From NCBI GenBank assembly GCA_041690535.1, contig JAWLHA010000023.1:1-60003 (forward strand): a DNA stretch of 60,003 nucleotides, written 5' to 3'. Positions 27,347 to 36,422 of the stretch are shown here, one piece after another; the first letter of the stretch is position 1; each line of letters opens with the position of its first letter. The notes beneath the pieces are model-generated. The model was not told where the DNA came from, did not search any database, and saw only the letters and a program-made list of their open reading frames with translations. The stretch is from JAWLHA01 sp041690535 (lineage in GTDB: Bacteria; Pseudomonadota; Gammaproteobacteria; Thiohalomonadales; Thiohalomonadaceae). The position numbers and the translations under genes were made by a program.

Positions 27347-27359
27347 TCTTGGGGGAAAA

Positions 27360-28595
27360 ATGTCGAAAAAGTCTGAAAAGAACCTCATCGTGGCGCTGGA
27401 CATCGGGACCTCGAAGGTGGGCGCCATCGTCGGCGAGGTGAATGCATCAGGCGAGATCGAGATCATCGGAATCGGTTGCCACCCCTCCCGGGGCCTGAAG
27501 AAGGGGGTGGTGGTCAACATCGAGTCCACGGTGCAGTCGATCCAGCGTGCGGTGGAAGAGGCCGAACTGATGGCGGGGTGCCAGATCCACTCGGTCTATG
27601 CAGGTATCGCCGGCAGCCATATCCGCAGCCTCAACTCTCACGGGATCGTGGCCATTCGTGAAAAGGAGGTGACCCACGGCGATGTGGAGCGCGTCATCGA
27701 TGCAGCGCGGGCGGTGGCAATCCCGGCCGATCAGAAGATCCTCCATGTGCTGCCGCAGGAGTTCATCATTGACAGCCAGGAGGGCATCCGCGAGCCGGTC
27801 GGCATGTCGGGGGTACGGCTGGAAGCGCGCGTCCATTTGGTGACCGGTGCCGTCAGCGCCGCGCAGAACATCATCAAGTGCGTACGCAGGTGCGGGCTCG
27901 AGGTGGACGACGTCATCCTTGAGCAGCTCGCTTCGAGTCACGCCGTGCTGAGCGACGACGAAAAAGAGTTGGGCGTGTGCCTGGTGGACATCGGTGGCGG
28001 CACGACGGACATCGCCGTTTTCACCGAAGGGGCCATCCGCCACACCGCAGTGATCCCCATCGCCGGGGATCAGGTGACCAACGACATCGCAGTGGCGCTG
28101 CGCACCCCCACGCAGCACGCCGAGGACATCAAGATCAGGTACGCCTGCGCCCTGATGCAGCTGGCGAACCCGGAAGAGACCATCGAAGTGCCCGGCGTGG
28201 GGGACCGACCGGCACGGCGCCTGGCCCGCCAGACACTGGCCGAAGTGGTCGAGCCTCGTTATGAAGAGCTCTTCAGCCTTGTTCAGTCCGAGCTGCGGCG
28301 CAGCGGGTTCGAGGACCTGTGCGCGGCCGGAGTGGTGCTCACGGGCGGATCCTCAAAGATGGAAGGGGTCGTGGACCTCGCCGAGGAGGTCTTCCACATG
28401 CCCGTCAGGCTGGGGCTCCCGCAGGGGGTGTCGGGGCTTTCCGACGTGGTGAGAAACGCCATCCACTCCACCGGAGTGGGGTTGTTGCTGTTTGGGATGA
28501 AAAACCGTGGCCATGGTTTGGTTGATATCGGCGGCGGCTCCGGGATGCACGGGGTCTGGCAGCGAATGAGAAGCTGGTTTCAGGGAAATTTCTAG
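27360..28595 (+). CDS. ftsA: Cell division protein FtsA
   Basis: 411 aa actin-like ATPase that tethers FtsZ to the membrane. Phosphate-1 motif VALDIGTSKVGAIVGEV, the 1C/SHS2 region KKGVVVNIESTVQSIQRAVEEAE, phosphate-2 VCLVDIGGGTTDIAVF and adenosine motif VVLTGGSSKMEGVVDLAEEVF. The C-terminal amphipathic tail GVWQRMRSWFQGNF is the membrane-targeting helix. Ribosome binding site GGGGGAAAA directly before the start. Confidence 0.97.
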   Translation: MSKKSEKNLIVALDIGTSKVGAIVGEVNASGEIEIIGIGCHPSRGLKKGVVVNIESTVQSIQRAVEEAELMAGCQIHSVYAGIAGSHIRSLNSHGIVAIREKEVTHGDVERVIDAARAVAIPADQKILHVLPQEFIIDSQEGIREPVGMSGVRLEARVHLVTGAVSAAQNIIKCVRRCGLEVDDVILEQLASSHAVLSDDEKELGVCLVDIGGGTTDIAVFTEGAIRHTAVIPIAGDQVTNDIAVALRTPTQHAEDIKIRYACALMQLANPEETIEVPGVGDRPARRLARQTLAEVVEPRYEELFSLVQSELRRSGFEDLCAAGVVLTGGSSKMEGVVDLAEEVFHMPVRLGLPQGVSGLSDVVRNAIHSTGVGLLLFGMKNRGHGLVDIGGGSGMHGVWQRMRSWFQGNF

Positions 28596-28654
28596 GTTCG
28601 GTTTTAACGTTTCGATGCCGGAGGAAGGGCCGGCGATAAGAGAGGAGGATTACC

Positions 28655-29788
28655 ATGTTCGAGCTGATGGATACACAGGCACAGAACGCCGTCATCAAGG
28701 TTGTCGGCGTTGGGGGCGGTGGGGGTAACGCGGTTGAGCACATGGTCTCGTCCCATATCGAGGGGGTTGACTTCATCTGTGCCAACACCGATGCGCAGGC
28801 GTTGAAAAAGAGCAACTCCCGCACCGTACTGCAGATCGGCAGCAACATTACCAAGGGGTTGGGCGCGGGGGCCAATCCGGACATCGGTCGGCAGGCCGCC
28901 ATGGAAGACCGGGACCGAATCCAGGAGGTCCTCGAAGGGGCGGATATGGTCTTCATCACCGCCGGCATGGGGGGAGGCACGGGCACCGGTGGGGCCCCCA
29001 TCATTGCCCAGGTGGCGAAGGAGATGGGGATCCTGACGGTGGCGGTGGTCACCAAGCCTTTCCCGTTCGAGGGTAAAAAGCGCATGGAAGTCGCGCACAA
29101 GGGCATGGAGGAGCTCAAGCAGTACGTGGATTCCCTGATCACCATCCCCAACGAAAAGCTGCTCAGCGTCCTGGGGAAAAACATCAGCCTGCTGGATGCC
29201 TTCAGGGCCGCCAATAACGTGTTGCTGGGTGCGGTGCAGGGGATTGCCGATCTGATCACCCGCCCGGGTCTCATCAACGTCGACTTTGCCGACGTGCGTA
29301 CCGTCATGTCCGAGATGGGCATGGCCATGATGGGCACCGGAGTGGCCAGCGGCGAAAACCGGGCCCAGGCCGCGGCGGAGGAGGCGATCCGCAGTCCGCT
29401 GCTCGAAGACATCGACCTCTCCGGGGCCCGCGGCATTCTGGTGAACGTCACCGCCGGGCTGGACATGTCCATCGGGGAGTTCGAAGAGGTCGGCAATACC
29501 ATCAAGCAGTTCGCCTCGGAAAATGCCACGGTGGTGGTGGGTACGGTGATCGATCCCGACCTGTCGGATGAATTGCGTGTCACCGTGGTGGCCACCGGCC
29601 TGGGCCAGCGCAAGGAGGAGCAACCGGTCAAGCTCGTCGTGAACAAGACCAGCAACGGTGAAGTGGACTACGGCAAGCTCGATCGCCCCACGGTCCTGCG
29701 CAATCGCACCGGCGGCGACGCCGCCCCCAAGGAAGACAGCATGGACTACCTGGATATTCCGGCATTTCTCCGGCGTCAGGCGGACTGA
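28655..29788 (+). CDS. ftsZ: Cell division GTPase FtsZ
   Basis: 377 aa tubulin homologue. GVGGGGGNAVEHM at the N-terminus, the tubulin signature GMGGGTGTGGAPIIAQ, NVDFADVRTVM and the C-terminal tail MDYLDIPAFLRRQAD that binds FtsA, ZipA and other partners. A strong ribosome binding site (GAGGAGG) precedes the ATG at 28655. A GC hairpin lies in the 59-bp gap after ftsA and could balance expression. Confidence 0.98.
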   Translation: MFELMDTQAQNAVIKVVGVGGGGGNAVEHMVSSHIEGVDFICANTDAQALKKSNSRTVLQIGSNITKGLGAGANPDIGRQAAMEDRDRIQEVLEGADMVFITAGMGGGTGTGGAPIIAQVAKEMGILTVAVVTKPFPFEGKKRMEVAHKGMEELKQYVDSLITIPNEKLLSVLGKNISLLDAFRAANNVLLGAVQGIADLITRPGLINVDFADVRTVMSEMGMAMMGTGVASGENRAQAAAEEAIRSPLLEDIDLSGARGILVNVTAGLDMSIGEFEEVGNTIKQFASENATVVVGTVIDPDLSDELRVTVVATGLGQRKEEQPVKLVVNKTSNGEVDYGKLDRPTVLRNRTGGDAAPKEDSMDYLDIPAFLRRQAD

Positions 29789-29836
29789 CCGGCAGGGCTG
29801 GCACCGCGACCGATTCGCATGGGGACAGGCAGGATC

Positions 29837-29861
29837 AGAGGAGGCCCTCCGGGCCCCCTCT
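29837..29861 (+). terminator. Possible terminator hairpin after ftsZ
   Basis: A stem of about ten pairs with one mismatch (29837-29847 with 29851-29861, TCC loop). No T run follows, so it may be a processing or attenuation hairpin. Additional GC-rich palindromes (GCCCC-GAG-GGGGC type) lie between it and lpxC at 30021. An AT-rich stretch at 29940-29995 with TATGAT at 29962-29967 probably holds the lpxC promoter. Confidence 0.4.
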
Positions 29862-30020
29862 CTCCGCGCCGATGCCGGCGGGTGCCCGCGCCGCCCCGAG
29901 GGGCGTCCGGCACGGGCGGGTACGTGAACCCGTTCACTAGGCACGGGTATTGCCTGTATGCTATGATTCGTCCACTATTTTTATTAGCGCTGTCAAATCA
30001 GGGGTTTAGGCAGGAATAGC

Positions 30021-30932
30021 ATGATCCGCCAAAGAACGCTCAAGAACGTCATTCGGGCCACCGGCGTGGGTCTGCATACCGGCGAAAAAGTCTATCTTAC
30101 CCTGCGCCCGGCCCCGGTGGATGCCGGGATCATCTTCCGTCGGGTCGATCTGGAAGTACCGGTCGAGGTACGGGCCGAGGCCGGCAACGTGGGCGATACC
30201 ACCCTCTCCTCGACCTTGGCCAATGGTGAAGTGCGAATCTCTACGGTCGAGCATCTGCTGTCGGCATTTGCCGGCATGGGGATCGACAATGCCTACGTCG
30301 ATCTGAGCGCGCCCGAGGTACCGATCATGGACGGCAGCGCCGGCCCTTTCGTGTTCCTCATCCAGTCCGCCGGTATCGTGGACCAGGAGGCCCCGAAGCG
30401 CTTCATCCGCATCAAGAAGCGGGTGGAAGTGCGCGAGGACGACAAGTGGGTCTGTTTTGAGCCGTTTGATGGCTTCAAGGTCAAGATGAGCATCGATTTC
30501 GAGCACCCCATCTTCAAGGGACTCAGCCAGACGGCGGAAATCGACTTCTCCACCACCTCCTTCGTCAAGGAGGTCAGCCGGGCCCGGACCTTTGGCTTCA
30601 TGAGCCAGCTCGAGGCGTTGCGCGGGCGCAACCTCGCACTTGGTGGCAGCCTCGACAACGCCATCGTCCTGGATGAATACCGAATTCTCAATGAAGATGG
30701 GCTGCGTTACCAAGACGAGTTCGTCAAGCACAAGATCCTCGATGCGATTGGCGATCTCTATCTCCTGGGCCACAGCCTCATCGGGGCATTCTCCGGCCAT
30801 AAATCCGGCCACGCGCTGAACAACACCCTGTTGCGCACGCTCTTGGCCCGGGAGGATGCCTGGGAGTTGGTGACCTTTGAGGACGAGGAGACGGCGCCGA
30901 TCTCCTACGCCCAGCCTCTTCCGGTTGCCTGA
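30021..30932 (+). CDS. lpxC: UDP-3-O-acyl-N-acetylglucosamine deacetylase LpxC
   Basis: 303 aa zinc enzyme making the committed step of lipid A synthesis. MIRQRTLKNVIRATGVGLHTGEKV, the zinc ligand His in STVEHLLSAFAGMG, PIMDGSAGPF, LALGGSLDNAIVLDE, FVKHKILDAIGDLYLLG and the catalytic His in FSGHKSGHALNN are all present. It ends six bases from the convergent dciA. Confidence 0.97.
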   Translation: MIRQRTLKNVIRATGVGLHTGEKVYLTLRPAPVDAGIIFRRVDLEVPVEVRAEAGNVGDTTLSSTLANGEVRISTVEHLLSAFAGMGIDNAYVDLSAPEVPIMDGSAGPFVFLIQSAGIVDQEAPKRFIRIKKRVEVREDDKWVCFEPFDGFKVKMSIDFEHPIFKGLSQTAEIDFSTTSFVKEVSRARTFGFMSQLEALRGRNLALGGSLDNAIVLDEYRILNEDGLRYQDEFVKHKILDAIGDLYLLGHSLIGAFSGHKSGHALNNTLLRTLLAREDAWELVTFEDEETAPISYAQPLPVA

Positions 30933-30938
30933 GAGCGG

Positions 30939-31373
30939 TCAGGTTCGCTTGGCGCGGCTGGAGAGCCGGCGAAAGGCCGCCTTGAGCCTGGGATCGGTCA
31001 TCGCTTCGGCCGCACTTGCGAGGACCGAAGCGCTCTCGGCGGTGATCGCGTTGGGCCTGATCGTTGGGGGTTCGCTCTGCGCGACCGGCGCGATGCGGAT
31101 CCGGACCTCATGGAGCGGGCCCAGTCGGTAGTCAAGGCGCCGCATCAGCTCAGCCGATTCGTAACGCAGGCGCGAAGCCCAGGCATTGCCGTCGGTTTGG
31201 ATAACCAGCACCCCCTCTTCCAGGGATGCGACCGTGCAGTGAAGCGCCAGGTTAGGGTCGAGCTGCTCCCGCACCGCGCCGGTGAGCGCCTGAAGCCGTT
31301 CCGCGGCCGCGGTGAGTCGCGAAAAGCGGTTTTGACCTGCGAAAAGCTGTCCGATTGGTCTAGGCTTTGACAT
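30939..31373 (-). CDS. dciA: DUF721 protein, DciA-like helicase loader
   Basis: 144 aa. An N-terminal DUF721 domain (about residues 20-105: LQALTGAVREQLDPNL, GVLVIQTDGNAWASRLRYES, LHEVRIRI) is followed by a helical tail. DciA loads the replicative helicase in bacteria lacking DnaC. Position between lpxC and the M23 peptidase upstream of secA is the same as in Pseudomonas (from memory), which supports the name. Confidence 0.8.
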   Translation of the reverse strand: MSKPRPIGQLFAGQNRFSRLTAAAERLQALTGAVREQLDPNLALHCTVASLEEGVLVIQTDGNAWASRLRYESAELMRRLDYRLGPLHEVRIRIAPVAQSEPPTIRPNAITAESASVLASAAEAMTDPRLKAAFRRLSSRAKRT

Positions 31374-31435
31374 TGGTCACAGAATGGAAGTCCGTAGAAG
31401 TGGTAAATAATAACCATGAATAAAGCGGTGAAGCG

Positions 31436-32353
31436 ATGAATATCCTGCTTATATCCAAACGCATCGGGTGTTCGACGTGTGTCGCCGTAGGGAAACGGGG
31501 CCTGGTGGCGTTCGTCCTTTTCGCTTTCGTCCTGCTGCCTTCGCTGGCGCTCTATGGGGGCTATCAGCTCGGGAATCAGGAAGACGCTCCCGCCCTCCCC
31601 ACCATCTGGCAAGGGGAGCTGGAGCAGCAGCGCGAGGCGATTGCCAATGCCAAACGCACGGCGGAGGAAAATCTCAACGCCCTTGCCCTGCGCCTTGGCC
31701 AGATGCAGGCGCGGATCGCGCGCCTCGACGCCCTCGGGGATCGGTTGACGCGCATGGCCGGGCTCGAGGATGGTGAGTTTGACTTCTCCTCCCCACCGGC
31801 TCAGGGGGGCCCCGAATCCTTCCCTCTGCAAGACTCCCTTGAACTTACCGATTTTGTGAGCCAGCTGGATTTGCTCTCTCAGCAACTGGAAGATCGCAAC
31901 CAGCAGCTGGGAGTCCTTGAAACCATGCTCATGAACCGCAATCTCCAGGCCGAGGTGCTTCCCTCGGGCCGCCCGGCGAAGAGTGGCTGGATCTCATCGC
32001 ACTTCGGTCAGAGAACCGACCCGTTCAACGGCAAGCTCGTCTTCCACAAGGGGATCGACATCGCCGGAAAAGAGGGAACGGAGGTGATCGCTGTGGCCGC
32101 CGGGGTGGTGACCTGGTCCGGCAAGCGGTCCGGCTATGGAAATCTCGTGGAGGTCACCCATGGCAATGGATACGCCACCCGGTATGGCCACAACAAGGAG
32201 AATCTGGTCAAGCTGGGGGATACCGTCAAGAAGGGACAGCTGATTGCCACCATGGGGAGTACTGGCCGCTCCACCGGGCCTCACGTCCACTTTGAAGTGC
32301 TATACGAAGGCAAGGCAGTGGACCCTATGAAATACGTTCAGGCTGCGCGTTGA
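31436..32353 (+). CDS. M23 family metallopeptidase, membrane anchored
   Basis: 305 aa. One N-terminal membrane helix (LVAFVLFAFVLLPSLALYGG) is followed by a coiled-coil stretch (about residues 55-175, rich in Q, E, L and R) and a C-terminal LytM/M23 domain. Zinc and catalytic motifs are HFGQRTDPFNGKLVFHKGIDIAG (His, Asp), and GPHVHFEV. So the peptidase is probably active on peptidoglycan crosslinks. The lpxC-dciA-M23-secA neighbourhood is conserved in Pseudomonas-type genomes. Confidence 0.9.
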   Translation: MNILLISKRIGCSTCVAVGKRGLVAFVLFAFVLLPSLALYGGYQLGNQEDAPALPTIWQGELEQQREAIANAKRTAEENLNALALRLGQMQARIARLDALGDRLTRMAGLEDGEFDFSSPPAQGGPESFPLQDSLELTDFVSQLDLLSQQLEDRNQQLGVLETMLMNRNLQAEVLPSGRPAKSGWISSHFGQRTDPFNGKLVFHKGIDIAGKEGTEVIAVAAGVVTWSGKRSGYGNLVEVTHGNGYATRYGHNKENLVKLGDTVKKGQLIATMGSTGRSTGPHVHFEVLYEGKAVDPMKYVQAAR

Positions 32354-32378
32354 CCTGATCTGCCTGGTGAATTGACGC

Positions 32379-33575
32379 ATGGCACTGGCGCGGAGTTCCC
32401 ACCAAACGGGTTTGCCGGGCGCGCTGGCCGTGGCCGTCTTGCTCACCGCCTGTGCCGGACCCGCAACACGCCCCCCGGAGCCGCCCCTGGCGCCGGCGGA
32501 AGGGGCTATCCATCCACCGCCGCCCGTTACTGCCCCCACGCCCGTCGAGGCCCGCCCCGCACCCGAACTTCCCCACGTCACGATCGCCGCCGTGGGGGAC
32601 ATCATGTTGGGCACCGATTTCCCTTCGGATCGGCTGCCGCCTCATGACGGTGCGGAGTTGCTCAAGGGCGTGTCGGCTCATTTGCAGGAGGCGGACATCG
32701 CCTTCGGCAACCTGGAGGGGGTACTGCTTGACGGCGGTCAGCCCGCCAAAAAGTGTGGGAGCGGCGGTTTTTGCTACGTCTTCCGGACCCCCGCGCGCTA
32801 TGCCGCCCACTTTGCTGAGGCGGGCTTCGACGTCTTCAGCCTGGCCAACAATCACGCCCGGGATTTTGGCGAGGACGGACGCTCCGCAACCATGGCCACC
32901 CTGGATGGGGTGGGCATTCGTCACTCGGGCCGGGAAGGGACCTACGCCAGCTGGGAGGTGAAGGGGCTGAAGGTGGCACTGGTGGCCTATGCCCCCTACG
33001 CAGGCAACAACAACCTTCTCGATGTGCCCGGGGCGGTCGAGACCGTTGGGCAACTCGCCTCGGAACATGACCTGGTGATTGTCTCCTTCCACGGGGGCGC
33101 TGAAGGCGGCGACGTTACGCGCCTTCCCTTCGGCCCCGAGATGTACCGGGGGGAGGCGCGGGGCGATCTGGTCACCTTCGCCCGGGCTGTCGTGGATGCC
33201 GGGGCCGACCTGGTCCTGGGGCATGGCCCCCATGTCCCCCGCGCACTGGAACTCTACCGTAACCGTCTTATCGCCTACAGTCTCGGCAACTTTGCGACCT
33301 ATCAGGGAATCAAAGTCACGGGGAACAACGGTCTCGCCCCCCTCCTGCAGGTGCGGTTGAGTGGCACGGGCGAGTTCGTTGAAGGACGCATCGTCTCGGC
33401 CCGGCAGCTGCGCCCCCAGGGACCGGTGCCTGATCCGGAGGACACGGCTGCTCGGCTCATGGCCGAACTCACCTTGGCTGACTTTCCTGATACGCCCCTT
33501 TCGTTCACGGAGGATGGGCGCATTTCCCGCCGACCACAGCCCCTGAACGGGGGTCCCGCGATCGCCGCCCCTTGA
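32379..33575 (+). CDS. CapA/PgsA-family lipoprotein (metallophosphatase-like)
   Basis: 398 aa. Signal peptide with lipobox (AVLLTACAG), then a proline-rich linker (about residues 28-62), then a CapA domain. Visible motifs: AVGDIMLGTDF, GNLEGVLLDGG, SLANNHARDFGEDG, SFHGGAEG and GHGPHVPRALE. CapA-family proteins take part in poly-gamma-glutamate capsule formation in Bacillus, but most proteobacterial members have no known role. It is placed between the M23 gene and secA, an addition to the usual order. Confidence 0.87.
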   Translation: MALARSSHQTGLPGALAVAVLLTACAGPATRPPEPPLAPAEGAIHPPPPVTAPTPVEARPAPELPHVTIAAVGDIMLGTDFPSDRLPPHDGAELLKGVSAHLQEADIAFGNLEGVLLDGGQPAKKCGSGGFCYVFRTPARYAAHFAEAGFDVFSLANNHARDFGEDGRSATMATLDGVGIRHSGREGTYASWEVKGLKVALVAYAPYAGNNNLLDVPGAVETVGQLASEHDLVIVSFHGGAEGGDVTRLPFGPEMYRGEARGDLVTFARAVVDAGADLVLGHGPHVPRALELYRNRLIAYSLGNFATYQGIKVTGNNGLAPLLQVRLSGTGEFVEGRIVSARQLRPQGPVPDPEDTAARLMAELTLADFPDTPLSFTEDGRISRRPQPLNGGPAIAAP

Positions 33576-33576
33576 C

Positions 33577-33594
33577 TTTGTGCGAAAGCACAAA
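33577..33594 (+). terminator. Small hairpin between capA-like gene and secA
   Basis: A perfect 7-bp stem TTTGTGC-GAAA-GCACAAA with a GNRA-type tetraloop begins one base after the capA-like stop. No clear T run follows. It may terminate weakly; the AT-rich stretch right after it (TTGTCA at 33595-33600, TAGTGA at 33617-33622) could hold the secA promoter. Confidence 0.4.
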
Positions 33595-33698
33595 TTGTCA
33601 ACTGTCTAAGTTAGAATAGTGAGCTTTCCGGCTGCGCCGGGGGCGCGCGACTATACAACCAGCCTGCCGCACACAGGCCAAACAGGATAGGCGAGTCA

Positions 33699-36395
33699 AT
33701 GGTTACACGTTTTTTCAGCAAGATATTCGGCAGCAGAAACGATCGTCTGGTCAAGCGGATGCGTAAGACGGCCGATGCGATCACTGCCCTCGAGCCGGAA
33801 TTCGAGCAACTCTCCGACGAAGCGCTCCAAGCCAAGACCGAGGAGTTCCGCGCGCGCCTGCAGCAGGGAACCACGCTCGATGATCTCTTGCCGGAAGCCT
33901 TCGCCACCGTCCGGGAGGCAGGCAAGCGCGTGCTCGACATGCGTCATTACGATGTGCAGATGATCGGGGGCATGGTGCTGCACAGCGGCAAGATCGCCGA
34001 AATGCGCACCGGGGAGGGCAAGACGCTGGTGGCCACCCTCGCCGTGTACCTCAACGCCCTTGCGGGCAAGGGGGTGCACGTGGTGACCGTCAATGATTAT
34101 CTGGCGCGGCGCGACTCGGCCTGGATGGGCAAGCTCTACAGCTTCCTCGGCTTGACCACCGGCGTGGTGGTCCCCGGTATGGACTACGCCGCCAAGCGCG
34201 AGGCCTACAACGCCGACATCACCTACGGCACCAACAACGAATTCGGGTTCGACTACCTGCGCGACAACATGGCTTTCAGCGCGGAGGATCGGGTCCAGAG
34301 AGAGCTCAATTTCGCCGTCGTCGATGAAGTGGATTCCATCCTCATCGACGAGGCGCGGACGCCGCTCATCATTTCCGGGCCGGCAGAAGGGAGCTCGGAG
34401 CTGTACCACCGCATCAACGAGTTGGTCCCCCACCTGGTCCGGCAGGAGTCGGAGGAGGGGGCGGGTGACTACAGTGTCGATGAGAAGGCGAAGCAGGTTT
34501 ACCTCACGGAAGAGGGGCACCAGAAAGTGGAGGGGATGCTCGCCGAGGCCGGGCTCCTCAAGGAAGGCGCGAGCCTCTACGATGCTGTGAACATCGGGCT
34601 CATGCATCACGTCAATGCGGCATTGCGGGCCCACGTCCTGTTTCAACGCGACGTGGACTACATCGTTCAGGACAGACAAGTCGTCATCGTCGACGAGTTC
34701 ACTGGCCGCACCATGGCCGGCCGGCGCTGGTCCGACGGCCTGCATCAGGCCGTCGAGGCCAAGGAAGGACTGCCGGTGCAGAGTGAAAACCAGACACTGG
34801 CGTCCATTACCTTCCAGAACTACTTCCGCCTGTACCACAAGCTGTCGGGCATGACGGGTACGGCCGATACCGAGGCGTACGAGTTCCAGCAGATCTATGG
34901 CCTGGAGGTGGTCGTCATCCCCCCGAACAAGCCGACCATTCGCAACGACATGGGCGACCTCGTCTACCTCACCACGGAGGAGAAGTTCGACGCCATCGTT
35001 GAAGACATCAAGGACTGCAAGAAGCGGGGCCAGCCGGTACTCGTCGGCACGACGTCCATCGAAATTTCCGAGTACCTGGCGCGACACCTGAAGAAGGAAG
35101 GCATCAAGCATGAGGTGTTGAACGCGAAGCAGCACGAGCGGGAGGCGGAGATCGTGGCCCAGGCCGGGCGGCCCGGGGCGGTGACCATCGCCACGAACAT
35201 GGCCGGTCGCGGCACCGACATCGTCCTGGGGGGCAATCTGCAGACGGAGCTGGACGCCTTGGGCGAGGCGAGCGAGGAGCTGCGTGCGCAGGTCACTGAG
35301 GCATGGCGGGCCCGGCATGAGGAAGTGCTCACGGCCGGGGGGCTTCACATCATCGGCACCGAGCGGCACGAGTCCCGGCGCATCGACAACCAGCTCCGCG
35401 GCCGTTCCGGCCGCCAGGGGGACGCCGGGTCCAGCCGTTTCTACCTCTCGCTGCAAGACAATCTGATGCGCATCTTTGCCTCGGAGCGTGTCACGGGCAT
35501 CATGCAGAAGCTCGGCATGGAGAAGGGCGAGGCCATCGAGCATCCGTGGGTCACGCGGGCCATCGAGAACGCGCAGCGCAAGGTCGAGGGGCACAACTTC
35601 GACATTCGCAAGCAGCTTCTGGAGTACGATGATGTCGCAAATGATCAGCGCAAGATCATCTACGAGCAGCGCAACGAATTGATGGCCCAGGACGACATCT
35701 CGGAGACCATCAAGGTGATCCGGGCCGATGTGCTCAATGCCCTCATTGACGGCTACATCCCCCCGCAGTCCATCGAGGAGCAGTGGGACGTGCCGGGGCT
35801 GGAGGAGGCCCTGGAACGGGAGTTCGGCGTGAAGCTCGAGGTCACACAGTGGCTGCAAAGCGATGAATCCCTGCACGAGGAGACCCTGCGCGAGCGCATC
35901 CTGGCAGAAATGGAAAAGGCCTATGAGGCCAAGGAGCAGCAGGTCGGCGAGCGGGTGTTGCGCCATTTCGAGAAGGCAGTGATGCTGCAGGTGCTGGATG
36001 GTTTGTGGAAGGAGCACCTCGCGGCCATGGATTATCTGCGCCAAGGCATTCACTTGCGTGGATATGCGCAGAAGAACCCCAAGCAGGAGTACAAGCGGGA
36101 GGCGTTCGAGCTGTTTACGCAGCTGCTGGATCGCATTAAACACGACGTGATCGGTATCATCTCCAAAGTGCAGGTGCGGGCCGAAGCGGACGTGGAGGCC
36201 ATGGAGGAGCAGCGCCGCAGTGAGGCGCCGCCGGTGCAGTATCAGCACGCTGAGACCTCGGCCATGGGCCCCGCGGAGGCGTCGGACGACGGGCACACGC
36301 CGTTTGTGAGGGACGGCAAGAAAGTGGGCCGCAACGAGCCTTGTCCCTGCGGTTCCGGGCGGAAATTCAAGCACTGTCACGGGCAGTTGGCCTGA
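33699..36395 (+). CDS. secA: Preprotein translocase ATPase SecA
   Basis: 898 aa, close to E. coli SecA. Walker A MRTGEGKTLVATLA, the DEAD-like VVDEVDSILIDEARTPLIISG, TNMAGRGTDIVLGGN, RIDNQLRGRSGRQGD and the C-terminal zinc motif CPCGSGRKFKHCH. The zinc tail binds SecB and lipids in homologues. It drives Sec-dependent export. Confidence 0.98.
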   Translation: MVTRFFSKIFGSRNDRLVKRMRKTADAITALEPEFEQLSDEALQAKTEEFRARLQQGTTLDDLLPEAFATVREAGKRVLDMRHYDVQMIGGMVLHSGKIAEMRTGEGKTLVATLAVYLNALAGKGVHVVTVNDYLARRDSAWMGKLYSFLGLTTGVVVPGMDYAAKREAYNADITYGTNNEFGFDYLRDNMAFSAEDRVQRELNFAVVDEVDSILIDEARTPLIISGPAEGSSELYHRINELVPHLVRQESEEGAGDYSVDEKAKQVYLTEEGHQKVEGMLAEAGLLKEGASLYDAVNIGLMHHVNAALRAHVLFQRDVDYIVQDRQVVIVDEFTGRTMAGRRWSDGLHQAVEAKEGLPVQSENQTLASITFQNYFRLYHKLSGMTGTADTEAYEFQQIYGLEVVVIPPNKPTIRNDMGDLVYLTTEEKFDAIVEDIKDCKKRGQPVLVGTTSIEISEYLARHLKKEGIKHEVLNAKQHEREAEIVAQAGRPGAVTIATNMAGRGTDIVLGGNLQTELDALGEASEELRAQVTEAWRARHEEVLTAGGLHIIGTERHESRRIDNQLRGRSGRQGDAGSSRFYLSLQDNLMRIFASERVTGIMQKLGMEKGEAIEHPWVTRAIENAQRKVEGHNFDIRKQLLEYDDVANDQRKIIYEQRNELMAQDDISETIKVIRADVLNALIDGYIPPQSIEEQWDVPGLEEALEREFGVKLEVTQWLQSDESLHEETLRERILAEMEKAYEAKEQQVGERVLRHFEKAVMLQVLDGLWKEHLAAMDYLRQGIHLRGYAQKNPKQEYKREAFELFTQLLDRIKHDVIGIISKVQVRAEADVEAMEEQRRSEAPPVQYQHAETSAMGPAEASDDGHTPFVRDGKKVGRNEPCPCGSGRKFKHCHGQLA

Positions 36396-36422
36396 GTATC
36401 ATCATCTCTTTTCGGAGTCTCT

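Noticed and set aside
33696..36380. 894-codon open frame on the minus strand opposite secA
   Set aside because: It mirrors secA codon bias in a GC-rich gene; its sequence has no recognised motif and secA is certain. The same holds for the long minus frames opposite ftsI (13757-15547), murE and ddl.
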